A DNA stretch of 64,000 bases from Poa pratensis (taxonomy: Eukaryota > Streptophyta > Magnoliopsida > Poales > Poaceae): positions 121,689,964 through 121,753,963 of the forward strand of contig CAMZMU010000063.1 in the NCBI GenBank assembly GCA_947311845.1, written 5' to 3'. The notes under the pieces were generated by a model, which was not told where the DNA came from, ran no database searches, and saw nothing but the letters and a program-made list of their open reading frames with translations. Below are positions 1 to 10,560 of the stretch, piece by piece. Each line of letters starts with the position of its first letter. The first letter of the stretch is position 1. A program made the position numbers and the translations under genes.

Positions 1-640
1 GCAGGACCAGCCTCAGCTGCAAAACTAGTATATGTGGTAATCTAGTCATGCCTCATTTAGCCATTTGCACCAGTGCTAGCATGGTCCTAATCTCTTGACT
101 TTAGGTCTAACAAGTTTAGGTCTATCGGTGTATAGGTATTATTCGTTCGTGGTCCACGTTACAACGGCCGGGTTTCGAGACCTCTTTACGGAGGCGTATG
201 TTCAACTGGAAAAAGTGACGAGTGATATTTTTATCCAACATGGATGGTCGCTTGATCGGCGGATCGGTCATCCTCAGACTTGAGCGTTTTACTAAACTTA
301 CGCCTAGAACTGCATGTCGATCGGTAGCCACTAGCCAGCCCTAGAACTGGCACAGCATCGATCGCACACCCGCGATATATCGATCGTCGTCGCCATCGGG
401 CACTACTGCTGTGCCGGCAGGGTACACGGGCGAATGGCCGCCGGCGATGGGTACGTGATCGCTGTCAGGAGTCCTGGAGACGGAGAGGGAGCGGCGATCC
501 CCTGCCGCCGCCACGCCCGACACCGGCCATCCCCCTGTCCCCTTCCTGCCGCCCGCCTCCTTTTGCCCGGCCCCCACCATCCTCGGCGACGGCGCCACCA
601 CCGGAAAGCGACGTCGGTCACGCCATGGATCGTCTTCGTC
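1..640. other. Intergenic, no gene recognised
   Basis: Overlapping open frames exist on both strands between about 340 and 720 because the DNA is GC-rich there. None shows a recognisable domain, and they lie antisense to one another, so no gene is called. Confidence 0.5.
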
Positions 641-646
641 TCCCTG

Positions 647-803
647 GCTGGCCAGTGCCGCAAAGTGCACAACGACGACGTTGATGCCTTGCAAATCTTC
701 GGCGTCTCCTATACGTTGTAGCTGGCCAGTGCCGCAAAGTGCACAACGACGACGTTGATGCCTTGCAAATCTTCGGCGTCTCCTATACGTTGTAGCTGGC
801 CAG
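647..803. repeat. Perfect 74-bp tandem duplication
   Basis: Bases 647-720 and 721-794 are identical, and the first nine bases (GCTGGCCAG) start a third copy at 795-803. The identity indicates a recent duplication. The unit ends in TATACGTTGTA and shows no known motif. Confidence 0.95.
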
Positions 804-1980
804 GGGAATAATGGAGTAGTAGTATTATACTATTGCTTGTTTCTACTAGTAGTACGTACCTGGTAGTATCGGGCAACTTGACAAGTGGCGGCACGCCAAC
901 CTTGTCGGCTACGCCTGGTTTGGTTTACACACAACTGTTACGTCCATCAGGTGGATCAATCAATGAGTGTGTTAACATCCACGTCCACAGCGGAGGTCGC
1001 CTTTTCGGGACTGTACGTAGTGCTCAACTTGCGCAACTATTTGCGTGCGGTGCACCGGGCCAATTTCCATGTGATGACACATCCATCGGCACCACACAAC
1101 CTAACAAGTACTCCAAGTTACTTATCCTAGTGGATTAGAAAGTGATCGTAGCTTCACGAGACGGTGTGGTCCTTGCTAGTACAATAAACGCCATCAGATC
1201 ACGCATCATGTTTCCCAACTTGGATTTCCTTTTCCTCTCCTTTTCCAGGGGTGATGAAATCTCCCAACTTGGGGATCGATTAACCATAAACTTCTACACC
1301 ATAATCACCACACCTAATTACCTAGTCTAGATTTTATCATATGCGTTGATGGATAAAATTAAGGACAAGGTCACAAACTCACAATGTTGCATTCCGGTGA
1401 CTGGTGGGCTCCATGTGGCTGCTGGGCTAATGGCCAGCATTGCACATCGATGGTTATCATGGCATAACCAACTTGGCCGAAGAAAAGATGGGGGGTTAGC
1501 AGTTTAATCATACTTTGCTTTGGAGTTAGCCATCTTGATTCGGTCACCTGGCCGTTTCCTTAATTGTTCATGTCCTTGCCCCACTTATCCTCATGAAAAG
1601 ATGGGCTATTTAGCTGGTGTTCCCTGTGTTAGATTGTTGCCTTTGTGGGCCTCCTAGTCAGGATTTTGATCGGGGCCCAGCTGACATCCTCCCTATGTCT
1701 AGCTTCCAACATACTCCTAGGGAAAAAAGTGACCAAAAGAAATACTCACTCTGGTACAATACATTTTACAGAGATTTTACTCGTTTGGTAGAACATTACA
1801 TAATCTACATCTATGACTTTTTTTCAAATTATTTGAAACTTCCAAATATGATTTTGGGTTTTTCTAAAATAAAGAGTTTCATGGAGCTCGGCTCCATTTA
1901 TTCACTCTCATGTCTATGGGCTTATACAACCATATAGGAGGTGGTGTTTTGGCACATCAGACTAAAAACTCCAACATGAA
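804..1980. other. Intergenic, no gene recognised
   Basis: Mixed-composition DNA with only short open frames that lack domains. No splice-consistent gene model or TE terminus was found here. Confidence 0.5.
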
Positions 1981-1990
1981 AAAAATATTT

Positions 1991-2262
1991 TAGAAACATT
2001 TTAAAATGTCTTCAATAAAAAAACTCAGTGGTACATCTAAATATTTAATGTTCACGCACCAAGTTTCACAGAAAAACACATTTTTGTAGATTGTATAAAA
2101 AGAAAAAATTTGGTGCTATAAACGACTTCGCATGAGACATTTTTTTTGTCCTTTTTAAACATACCGCAAAAAATGTCTTTTTTTCGTAAAACTTTGTGTG
2201 CAAATATATAATGTCGGGATGTATACTCGAATTTGTTTTGGAATTTTGACATTTTGAAAACA
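1991..2262. mobile_element. Hairpin MITE, family A copy 1
   Basis: Two imperfect inverted arms face each other around a short loop near 2115-2145. Each outer side carries a GACATTTT/AAAATGTC block, and inner blocks resemble AAAATGTCTTTTT with its complement. The plan matches elements near 37.6 kb and 44.9 kb, so this is one dispersed foldback family. No coding capacity is seen. Target duplications were not resolved, so the superfamily is open (Mutator-like is likely by comparison with the 34.5 kb element). Confidence 0.6.
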
Positions 2263-2542
2263 AAATTTGTACTGCGAGAGCATATGCTCATATAACCCGA
2301 ATTGAATTATTTTATTAGGCAACCTTATATTGTTCGTAAGAAAAATGTTGTGTCGTAGTAACATTTTAATAAATTACCCCTGTCTTAAAATGCAAGGAGC
2401 GATCGATTTTTTTAGTCAATAACGAACAAGTTTGACTATATTTTACTTGTAATATGTATACAAAACTAGAATAAATATATATATAAGGTAGTATATTTTT
2501 TGCAAGAGAAATACCATATACTTTGGTCTATATTATCAATTA

Positions 2543-2575
2543 TCTATACTACTATTAAAAGAGCAAACATATGCC
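2543..2575 (+). mobile_element. Possible Helitron 5' terminus
   Basis: The string TCTATACTACTATTAAAAG follows an A, as expected for the 5' end of grass Helitrons, which insert between A and T. No hairpin plus CTRR 3' end was found downstream, so the element's extent is unknown. It could be a remnant that carried the GC-rich fragment at 2.69-3.5 kb. Confidence 0.3.
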
Positions 2576-2689
2576 GGATACATTAAATCATACGCGTCCA
2601 ATATTTAATCAAAGGCTGAGATTGCACGTTCGGTGTTGAGCACCTCAACACAATCCATGCGAAACGTTATCTTTGTGTTAATTTTGCCG

Positions 2690-3510
2690 ACGGGTCAATG
2701 TCCATGGCCGCGCTCGATGCAGCCTCGATGCTGGCAGAAACTCCGACGCGATGGAGGGCGAGCTCCATGCTCCAAGGAAGTTGCCGTCGCCGGGACAACA
2801 TGGCGCGCCCGACGCGCCCGACCAGCGCTGCCCGACGACCACGCGCAACGCGCCGCCGGCCGAACTCCATCCCCGCCGGCCGCCGGCCGCGTTGGCCCGA
2901 GGCCTACTCTGACGACGCCGCCCATCCGACGCCAACCTCCTCAAGGTGATGACCCTACGGGCCTCACCTCTCCGTCTGTTTTGCTCTTCATCAACGCCGA
3001 TTTGGTTGACTTTTAATATGGAATCTATAGAAGCCGGGTCGGGCACCCTGACGACCTCTGAATCTCCCTATGCAGCCGCCCCGATCCCCAATCACAACCG
3101 CTCCCCGACCTCCACGGATTCTCCATTGGTCTGCGCCACCACGCCCGTCCATGCATGCCGCGTTTCCGAAGCGATTCCTGCAAATCGCAGTACGACGGGA
3201 ACATGAGGGCCCCAGGTCTCTCTGGGAGGGGCGGCGGAGGTGCAGCCGGGATGGACGGGGAGGCACGCGGCGACCGGGCAGACATCCGCCCACACGCTGT
3301 CACCGTCTCGGCTCTCCCTGATGGCGTTGGATGGCCGGACGGCGAGGGCTCCTGGTTGCTGGCCGTCCTAAAGCGACTTCTCCCGGAGATCAAAATCACT
3401 GCCGCCGCCGCCGAACTGACCACCTTAATGGACGAGCTGATGGTCGCTGCCGCAACACTCTTCGTCTCTTTGGTTTGCTGTCTCTCTCTTCAAGTAGCAT
3501 CATCTGTTTA
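2690..3510. other. GC-rich gene-like fragment, unrecognised
   Basis: This block is much more GC-rich than its flanks and is open in several frames on both strands, including a plus frame from 3155 to 3511. It looks like captured or decayed exon or 5' UTR sequence. No domain, signal peptide or repeat is recognised, and no frame is clearly favoured. Confidence 0.35.
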
Positions 3511-4320
3511 ATGCAAAGATCGTTGCTTTGAGCACTCATTATTATACAATGTCTGTTCGAAGATATCTGCAGTTATTTGTAGTGTGATTCAATATCCTGT
3601 ACAACTGAATCCCTTGTTTGATCCCATTGCATGTTTGCCCAAGTTTATGCAGACAAGGCAGCTGTGTTTGGGTCTGTGCTACTGTGCATCCCACGGAACT
3701 ATTATTTTCACCTGGTTTGGTTCATTAGTGTGTGGAAATATAACCAGGTAAATACGCCTGATTAGTTGTTGCAGTCTTCAGTTGATTTGATCTTCAAAAT
3801 TCCAGGAACTGAAGGTTATACCGGTACCTGCTGTGTCTGTATCATTTTCGGTCCAGGTCGCACACACAAGTTTTTACGGGTAAAATTTGACTTTTCTTTT
3901 TAGCCTTTAGTTGGAACAGTTATCTCTGGCTGCCTGGTTTAGGATTTCTAAGCTAAAGCTTTCTTTGTTCACTGATCGAGAGAAGGTGTGAAGGACAACT
4001 GAGTTTGGTGCGGTGGTTATTTCTTTGATGTTCCCCACTTTTATTTGCACTTGGTTGTTATAACAATTCTATTGAGGAAAGACGAGTTGCGATTTAATAA
4101 TCAGGGCTGCTTTAGTTTGTATAATTGCATTTATTCATACCTTATTCATGATACTGAAAACTTCATGTGGACAAATTGTACAACTTGTACTGGACTGCCT
4201 ATGTGGACAAATGGACAATTTAAGATTGATTTACGAAAACCTGCTTTCTCCTTCACCCAAGTGTCCTGAAGATGCCCGACTATCCATGTGTCTTATCATT
4301 GGTGACTAAAAGGCATTGCC
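3511..4320. other. Intron-like or intergenic DNA
   Basis: AT-richer, T-rich sequence following the GC-rich block. It has the look of intron or intergenic DNA. No splice-linked exons or TE ends were found. Confidence 0.4.
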
Positions 4321-4400
4321 CACTACGGGAGAGCGAGACGTTGCCGTGTGCAGGATATCGGCCACACGGCAACGTCTCTCTTTGCCATGTGAGATGAGCG
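4321..4400 (+). mobile_element. CACTA terminus with perfect 16-bp hairpin
   Basis: The segment begins CACTACGGGAGAG, a CACTA-type terminal inverted repeat. It is followed by GAGACGTTGCCGTGTG, a 13-base loop, and the exact complement (about 4332-4376). TTGCCGTGTG motifs are typical of the subterminal regions of one grass CACTA group. The terminus does not match the right end at 8104 and the flanking three bases differ, so it is probably a separate, truncated element. Confidence 0.55.
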
Positions 4401-4800
4401 TTTACAAATTGATTGTATGTTCTGTTCACTAAGCTGCTAAATAATTTTTTTTAACATTACTGATCCTGAATGAGGAGTAAACAGATTAGTTTCTGAAGCT
4501 TCGCCATCGAGATCTGCAGGCCGGAAGGACATCGTAGCTTGCGTCACCGTTGTCGCTTATGGAGCTCCACACCATTGCCCAGTTGCACGAGAGCATACTC
4601 AATCTTCTCCAATCAAGACTACGTGCAAATGGTGAATTCTTTGTCAAACAAGAAGATATGAAGATATAGGCATATAGGCCCAAAGGTGCTACATAGTAAT
4701 TCATGTGTAGTAGTATGGATTATGGTCATACTCTGTCTAGGACTGCAGATAGCTAGGTCAATAAAAATGAATATTCTGCATATTTTCTGAATTTTAAGTA
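4401..4800. other. No gene recognised
   Basis: Flank of the CACTA transposase with short open frames and no domain. It may include remnant CACTA sequence. Confidence 0.4.
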
Positions 4801-4802
4801 GG

Positions 4803-4876
4803 GATTCATTAAATAAGGTATGCAGTTCTGACTTGGGATAGTGATTCATTAAATAAGGTATGCAGTTCTGACTTGG
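4803..4876. repeat. 40-bp tandem repeat at the CACTA ORF end
   Basis: A 34-base block starting GATTCATTAAATAAGG occurs at 4803-4836 and again at 4843-4876, a period of 40. The first copy holds the transposase stop codon; both supply foreign C-terminal codons. Confidence 0.9.
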
Positions 4877-7586
4877 TACCCTTGGAACGTACATATAGTC
4901 GAAGATGGACACCTGGCCAACAAGTACATATAGTCTTCTCGTGTTCACCGTCACGGTTTTCGGAGCGTAGAATATTCTTGTGTCTCTCGATATACGGAGC
5001 CACCACGGTGGAATTGTGTAGAACTGTGTAGTGTGCTTGAGTGAAAGAATGCCCGTCCCTACATACCGTTGCTTTCCTTCCTAGTGTGCCTTTTCCAGTC
5101 AGCCTCCCCTCATACCGAGATTCAGGAACACCAATCGGCTTAAGGTCAGGAAGAAAGTCAACACAAAACTCAATGACCTCCTCTGTTCCATAGCCCTTGG
5201 AGATGCTTCCTTCTGGCCTAGCACGGTTACGAACATATTTCTTTAAGACTCCCATGAACCTCTCGAAGGGGAACATATTGTGTAGAAACACAGGACCAAG
5301 AATTCTAATCTCTTCGACTAGGTGAACTAGGAGGTGCGTCATAATATTGAAGAAGGATGGCGGGAACAACAACTCGAAGCTGACCAGACATTGGACCACA
5401 TCAATTTGTAACCCTGATAGACTTTCTCGATCGATTACCTTCTGAGAAATTGCATTGAGGAATGCACATACCTTCACAATGGCCAGTCGAACATTTTCCG
5501 CTAGAATTCCCCTCAATGCAACCGGAAGCAATTGCGTCATAAGCACGTGGCAGTCATGAGACTTTAGGTTTTGGAATTTTTTCTCTTTCATATTTACTAT
5601 TCCCTTTATATTCGACGAGAAGCCAGACGGGACCTTGATACTGAAAAGGACTTCAAAAAAGATTTCCTTCTCTTCCTTGGTAAGAGCGTAGCTGGCAGGC
5701 CCTTGAAACTGCCCTGGATGCATGCCGTCTCGTCCTTTATGACGTTCCTGGTCCTCCCGTGCTTCCGGTGTATCTTTTGACTTCCCATACAAGCCCAGGA
5801 AGCCTAGAATATTCACGCAAAGATTCTTCGTCAGGTGCATCACGTCGATTGCGGAGCGGACCTCATGGACTTCCCAATAGGGTAGCTCCCAAAATATAGA
5901 TTTCTTCTTCCACATGGGTGCGCGCTTATCAGCGCCGTTCGGAACAGGTTGGCTGCCAGGACCCTTTCCAAAGATTACTTTTAAATCCTTGACCATACCA
6001 AATACTTCAGCACCAGTACGGGTGACAGGCTTCGTCCGGGTTTCTGCCTTGCCATTGAAATGCTTGCCTTTTTGCCTTAAGGGATGCTTGTGCGGAAGAA
6101 AACGACGATTGTACGGGTACACATTCTTCCTACATTTGTCCAGATATATACTTTCTGTCTGATCCAAACAGTGCGTGCATGCATTGTATCCCTTGTTCGT
6201 CTGTCCTGAAATGTTACTAAGAGCAGGCCAATCATTGATGGTTACGAAAAGCAACGCTCGTAGGTCAAATGTCTCCTGTTTGTGCTCATCCCACACACTT
6301 ACACCTGGTTTGGCCCACAACTGCAAAAGTTCATCGACTAATGGCCTTAGGTACACATCAATGTCGTTGCCGGGTTGCTTCGGGCCTTGGATGAGCACTG
6401 GCATCATAATGAACTTCCGCTTCATGCACAACCAAGGAGGAAGGTTGTAGATACATAGAGTCACGGGCCAGGTGCTGTGACTGCAGCTCTGCTCCCCAAA
6501 AGGATTCATGCCATCTGTACTTAGACCAAACCATAAGTTCCTTGCGTCACCTGCAAAGTCCCCGAACTCTCTCTCGATTTTTCTCCACTGCCGACCATCA
6601 GCGGGGTGCCTCAACTTGTCGTCTTTCTTACGGTCTTCCATGTGCCATCGCAACAACTTGGCATGCTCTTTGTTTCTGAACAGACGTTTCAACCGTGGTA
6701 TTATAGGAGCATACCACATCACCTTGGCAGGAACCCTCTTCCTGGGTGGCTCGCCCTCAATATCACCAGGGTCATCTTTTCTGATCTTATACCGCAATGC
6801 AGTGCATACCGGGCATTTATCCATATTCTCGTACTTCTCACCGCGGTAGAGGATGCAGTCATTAGGGCATGCATGTATCTTCTGCACGTCTAATCCTAGA
6901 GGGCAGACAAGCTTCTTTGCTTCGTACGTGCTGGCGGGCAATTCGTTCTTTCTTGGAAGCATCTTCTTCATTAGTACCAGCAACTTTTCAAATGACGAGT
7001 CAGTCACACCGGTCTCTGCCTTCCACTTCAGCAATTCCAGTGTGCTACCCAGCTTCTTCTGGCCATCTTCACAAGTTGGGTACAACAATTTGTTGTGGTC
7101 CTGTAACATCTGCTCGAACTGCAACCTCTCCTTTTCTGTGTCGCAGTCTCGCCTTGCATCAGAAATGACCTGACCAAGATCATCAACGGGCTCATCTGGT
7201 GCCCGTTCTTCGCCCTGACCTTCTTCTTCATTGTCTTCCATTGCGGTATCAGCGTATTCAGGGAACATAGATCGGTAGTTGTCATCATCGTTCTCTTCTT
7301 CATCGCCGTCTTCCATCATAACCCCTCTTTCTCCGTGTTTGGTCCAAACACTATAGCCGGGCATGAAACCGGACCGAAGCAGGTGGCTCTGAATGACTCT
7401 TGAGTTAGTGTGATCCTTCACATTCAGACATTTAACACATGGACAAAACATAAAGCCACCCCCATGCTTGTTCGCCTCGGCCGCATCGCGAAAAGAATGC
7501 ACGCCTGCTCTGTAAGCGGCTGTGCGTCGGTCACCGTACATCCATGGATGGCTCATCTGCATCATACAACTATATATCAAACGCAA
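4809..7586 (-). CDS. CACTA transposase (TNP2 type), 925-aa ORF
   Basis: The transposase of a CACTA (En/Spm) element cuts and pastes DNA at CACTA ends in the nucleus. Domains visible in order: a transposase-associated domain (about residues 13-90, with HPWMYG and CPCVKC), a CPVC zinc-type pair near 257, the TNP2 core (about 300-520, with STDGMNPFGEQ near 357 and THC near 510), and a DUF4218-like region (about 650-790). The frame is uninterrupted over 2.8 kb. Family similarity stops near residue 870, after the motif NILRS. The remaining roughly 50 residues look unrelated and the last part is encoded by a 40-bp tandem repeat, so the native C-terminus has been lost. An alternative start is Met8 or Met11. 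Subterminal CACTA repeats lie upstream at 7.86-8.1 kb. Confidence 0.85.
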   Translation of the reverse strand: MRLIYSCMMQMSHPWMYGDRRTAAYRAGVHSFRDAAEANKHGGGFMFCPCVKCLNVKDHTNSRVIQSHLLRSGFMPGYSVWTKHGERGVMMEDGDEEENDDDNYRSMFPEYADTAMEDNEEEGQGEERAPDEPVDDLGQVISDARRDCDTEKERLQFEQMLQDHNKLLYPTCEDGQKKLGSTLELLKWKAETGVTDSSFEKLLVLMKKMLPRKNELPASTYEAKKLVCPLGLDVQKIHACPNDCILYRGEKYENMDKCPVCTALRYKIRKDDPGDIEGEPPRKRVPAKVMWYAPIIPRLKRLFRNKEHAKLLRWHMEDRKKDDKLRHPADGRQWRKIEREFGDFAGDARNLWFGLSTDGMNPFGEQSCSHSTWPVTLCIYNLPPWLCMKRKFIMMPVLIQGPKQPGNDIDVYLRPLVDELLQLWAKPGVSVWDEHKQETFDLRALLFVTINDWPALSNISGQTNKGYNACTHCLDQTESIYLDKCRKNVYPYNRRFLPHKHPLRQKGKHFNGKAETRTKPVTRTGAEVFGMVKDLKVIFGKGPGSQPVPNGADKRAPMWKKKSIFWELPYWEVHEVRSAIDVMHLTKNLCVNILGFLGLYGKSKDTPEAREDQERHKGRDGMHPGQFQGPASYALTKEEKEIFFEVLFSIKVPSGFSSNIKGIVNMKEKKFQNLKSHDCHVLMTQLLPVALRGILAENVRLAIVKVCAFLNAISQKVIDRESLSGLQIDVVQCLVSFELLFPPSFFNIMTHLLVHLVEEIRILGPVFLHNMFPFERFMGVLKKYVRNRARPEGSISKGYGTEEVIEFCVDFLPDLKPIGVPESRYEGRLTGKGTLGRKATVCRDGHSFTQAHYTVLHNSTVVAPYIERHKNILRSENRDGEHEKTICTCWPGVHLRLYVRSKGTKSELHTLFNESLSQVRTAYLI

Positions 7587-8104
7587 TGACGATGCTAAAA
7601 TTAGTACCGCACGGTGACCGACTAGAAAATAGTTGCTAACCTTTTAGGACAAGTGGAAATAAAGAGGTGAAAGCTTAAGTGTGGCTCGGGCACCTCATAT
7701 CATGTTTGTATTGTGTGAACTCAAATGGCATCACTCTAACAGGCATTTCATCGAACACCTTGAGTGCATATGAAGGAGAGAAAAAAATAGCACTAGACCA
7801 CACCACCTCCACCAGGAAAAAAACAAGAGTGAGTGGAGAGGGTGCTGCATATATATAGGGTGCCAGCCCTTTTGTCCCGGTTTGAGATACAAACCGGGAC
7901 TAAAGGGGGGGGGGGGGGACCTGGCCGCTGCGGGCCGCGTCCCGGTTTGTATCTCAAACCGGGACAAAAGGGTTCTCACGGGCCGGGACAAAAGGGGAGA
8001 GGGGCGCCTGGGTTATTTCGGGCGACGTGGCCTGGCCATTTGTCGCAGTTTGTAAGTGGGCCGGGACTAAAGGGGTTGGACGAAAGACCTTGTCTCTACT
8101 AGTG
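4960..8104 (-). mobile_element. CACTA element, left end missing
   Basis: The right boundary reads, on the minus strand, CACTAGTAGAGACAAGG from 8104, a CACTA terminus. Inside it are subterminal inverted blocks of the form CCCGGTTTGTATCTC with its complement, plus GGGACTAAAGG motifs, typical of Triticeae CACTA families. The TNP2 ORF reads inward from this end. No matching second terminus appears on the left, so the element is truncated there, consistent with the lost transposase C-terminus. Confidence 0.75.
7870..8104 (-). repeat. CACTA subterminal repeat array
   Basis: The block TCCCGGTTTGAGATAC and its inverse recur at about 7874-7898 and 7940-7966, with further GGCCGGGAC copies to 8076. In CACTA elements such arrays bind the element's own DNA-binding protein. 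A G14 run at 7905-7918 interrupts the array. Confidence 0.8.
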
Positions 8105-8585
8105 GTGTCACATTCCTGATCGACAATGACTTGAGTGCTCCACATACTATAATTCCTTGGGTTCAGTGCACGTCCACAATTTATACAGTTGCGACTTAAC
8201 AAATGATATTTAAAATAAAATATCCATGTGTTTCAGCTCGTGACAATGAGTGTGCCTTTTTTGTTTTCTCTGAACCCGAACCTAGTTGCGTAGTAGGAAG
8301 CTGCGATCGTGATGTTGTTTGTTAATCGAGGATCCCACGAACGTGCGTAGAATACATCCAATAATAAGCCGGCCGGCAAGGGTGGGACACGATCTCCTCA
8401 CTAAACAAAATGACCGCCCGACATGAACATCGTTCCTCGCCAACCTTCTTGCGCAAGCTAAACTTCGTTTGTCCTTTTCCTTTTAACATCTAAACTTGGG
8501 CGTTTGTCGCCGCATCTTGGCAAGTTCTAGGCTGGATTGACTGCTAACTTGTTGGAAACTGAAACTTTTGATCTTTGCGACACGC
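8105..8585. other. No gene recognised
   Basis: Spacer between the CACTA terminus and the first copy of the triplicated segment. Nothing supportable is seen. Confidence 0.4.
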
Positions 8586-8589
8586 CGCC

Positions 8590-9350
8590 GCTCAATTTGC
8601 TCCCTGTTCCGTCGCAGAGAGGAAGTGAGATGTACCGCTTTAGAAATGGCTGCAGTGCCTCTGCTTTACTGTTGGGGGATCGGATGTGGACGAGGTGTTT
8701 GCGTTTATGTGGCGATGATGCTGTAAATTAAGGGGACAACGAGCATATGATACTGTGCAGAAGAAGGGTCGACGGATGATGGAGCCGATCGGTGGTGATA
8801 ACTCGGAGGCATGCACCTGGTGCACGGACATTTAAATGATGAAAGGTGAAGGCCAGCATCCAGGACCAGGGTGCCCAGAGGATGTCATATCAGATATCAA
8901 ACATTTTTAGGGGTGCATATATGGTGACAAAAAATTGCTATTTTGCAAAGAAAATTAATTTTACCGGTATCCAGTGCACTCGATCCGCCACTGCTCGTAC
9001 GTGTGTAAACTAAATTATGTATGTTTCAGCAACGTATCCGTAACTTACTAAAAATAAGTACTCTCCAACGTATGTTGTATACTGATCTATGCGGTATCAT
9101 ATGGCATGTGTACTGCACGTGCCCATACACGCATGCGGTAAGCACCTGCATCTGCATGAGAAGTGTTGATTCCTGCCTTGCTTAAAAGCTTCCATCAAGC
9201 TTGTCTCGTGGATCTTGTATACGCAGTTAGAGCTGGTCGTGACTCGTGAGGGGGCCGGCCCGCGTGTCGCCGCCTGCACCGTGCACCGTCGCATGGCGCT
9301 GGCGCCGTACGACGGGGAGTTACGCCGTTGCTCCGCTTCACGCCCAGAAT
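8590..9350 (-). repeat. Triplicated segment, copy 1
   Basis: Two blocks match copies 2 and 3. Block one (8590-8860) shares CAATTTGC, GCAGAGAGGAA, TTTAGAAATGGC and ACTCGGAGGCA with 11880-12075. Block two (about 9000-9350) shares the GCGTGCCCAT, GTCTCGTGGATCTTG and GGAGTTACGCCGTTGCTCC regions with 12190-12360 and 13250-13505. A minus frame at 8640-8831 starts with MSVH and resembles the frame at 11799-12059, but both then diverge with indels and look decayed. Confidence 0.75.
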
Positions 9351-9411
9351 GGGGCAAAACCAGCCCACACCGCTAATCCCCTGCCCCAGACTAAACCAAC
9401 AATTTCTTCTA

Positions 9412-9569
9412 CTCCCCATATTAGTAAAATATACGACTTTCTAATCTTTTTGCATGTGTCATGATTCGTACGTACATAGACATATTTTAGTGTGTTGATT
9501 CACTCATTTTGAAACGAATCTAGACCAAATAAAAAAGATAGAAAGTCTTATATTTTAATATAGAGAGAG
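9412..9569. mobile_element. Stowaway-type MITE, 158 bp
   Basis: Flanked by TA on both sides (9410-9411 and 9570-9571). The ends CTCCCCATATTAG and its imperfect complement extend into inverted repeats of about 40 bp that share GACTTTCTA. TA target and CTCCC-like ends are the Stowaway signature. Confidence 0.8.
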
Positions 9570-10560
9570 TATTAACCTGCCCCGCCCACACAAAATTTCC
9601 ACCCACACGGTACCTGCTAGCTAGAGTGTAGAAAAATATGAAAAATACACCAGGTTAAACTCTCAAGTCTCATACTTCTCCAACATTTGAATGCTACTTT
9701 GCAATTAAAAACCAACAGAAAAATCATAAACAATGTACGTAAAATATACACCAGTACATCTTGGAAACAATGAAATATAGATAAATTATATTACAAGTTC
9801 CAGATAGCATTTATTTTCAACAAGAAAATATAGAAAATTGTCCCGAAGCATCTCCATGCAGTAATGTTCATATATATAAATACAAAGCACACATTAATTC
9901 ACTTTGGCTCCAGAACTCATATGCTTGTGTTATATTAAACGAAATTTAAAAAATAGTAAAACATTTTACAAATTCTGATTTTTTTCTACCTGACACAGAG
10001 CACCAAACATGATATTTCATCACGAAACATGGCACATATTTTAAAAACATGTATATGTTCGTCACCAAAAAATTCCATAATTTTTGGAAATGTTTTACTT
10101 TTTTTTAGTATAACAGGAGCATATGAGCTCGGAAGCCGAAACGCCTCTCTCGAAAGCAAGTGCAAAACAAAATAAGTTGATGCGATGCAAACATGTTGTG
10201 GCGGGTGACGACGAGCTCGACAACAGTTGTCGAATTTGGCTACCACACCATGGCTACAGTGTACATGCTCACAACAGTACATAAAGTTTTATCACAAAAA
10301 CAATGGATGCTAACTAAGGATCAAGTTGAATCTATTGGAGACAAAGCACAATTGGATATGAGCATAACTTGTTGCTCACCGTCAAGATCAGTCGTCAAGT
10401 GTAAACTGATCTGTAGTACGGAGGTACATGCTATTTCTGAAAAATAATGCTTGGATGTATTATTACACATGTACTGAGCTGAATCCTGGTGGCACTGCGA
10501 GATGCCAAGGTTAAAGACATATACCATCGTTTAATTAGTCTAGCAGGATGTGGGACGAGG
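9570..10560. other. No gene; half of a hairpin-type repeat near 9.95-10.14 kb
   Basis: The stretch 9945-10135 carries ATTTCATCACGAAAC, TTTTGGAAATGTTTTAC and GAGCATATGAGCTC, motifs also found in the hairpin element at 34.5-35.3 kb. It seems to be one decayed arm. The rest shows only short frames without domains. Confidence 0.4.

Noticed and set aside
341..721. Overlapping 89-117 aa frames
   Set aside because: They are antisense to each other in GC-rich DNA, with no domain and no splice support.
5571..7173. Several plus-strand frames opposite the CACTA transposase
   Set aside because: They are antisense shadows of the continuous TNP2 frame.
4321..8104. One complete CACTA element from 4321 to 8104
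   Set aside because: The two termini differ after CACTA and the adjacent three bases (GCC and GTG) do not match, so they are treated as different elements.
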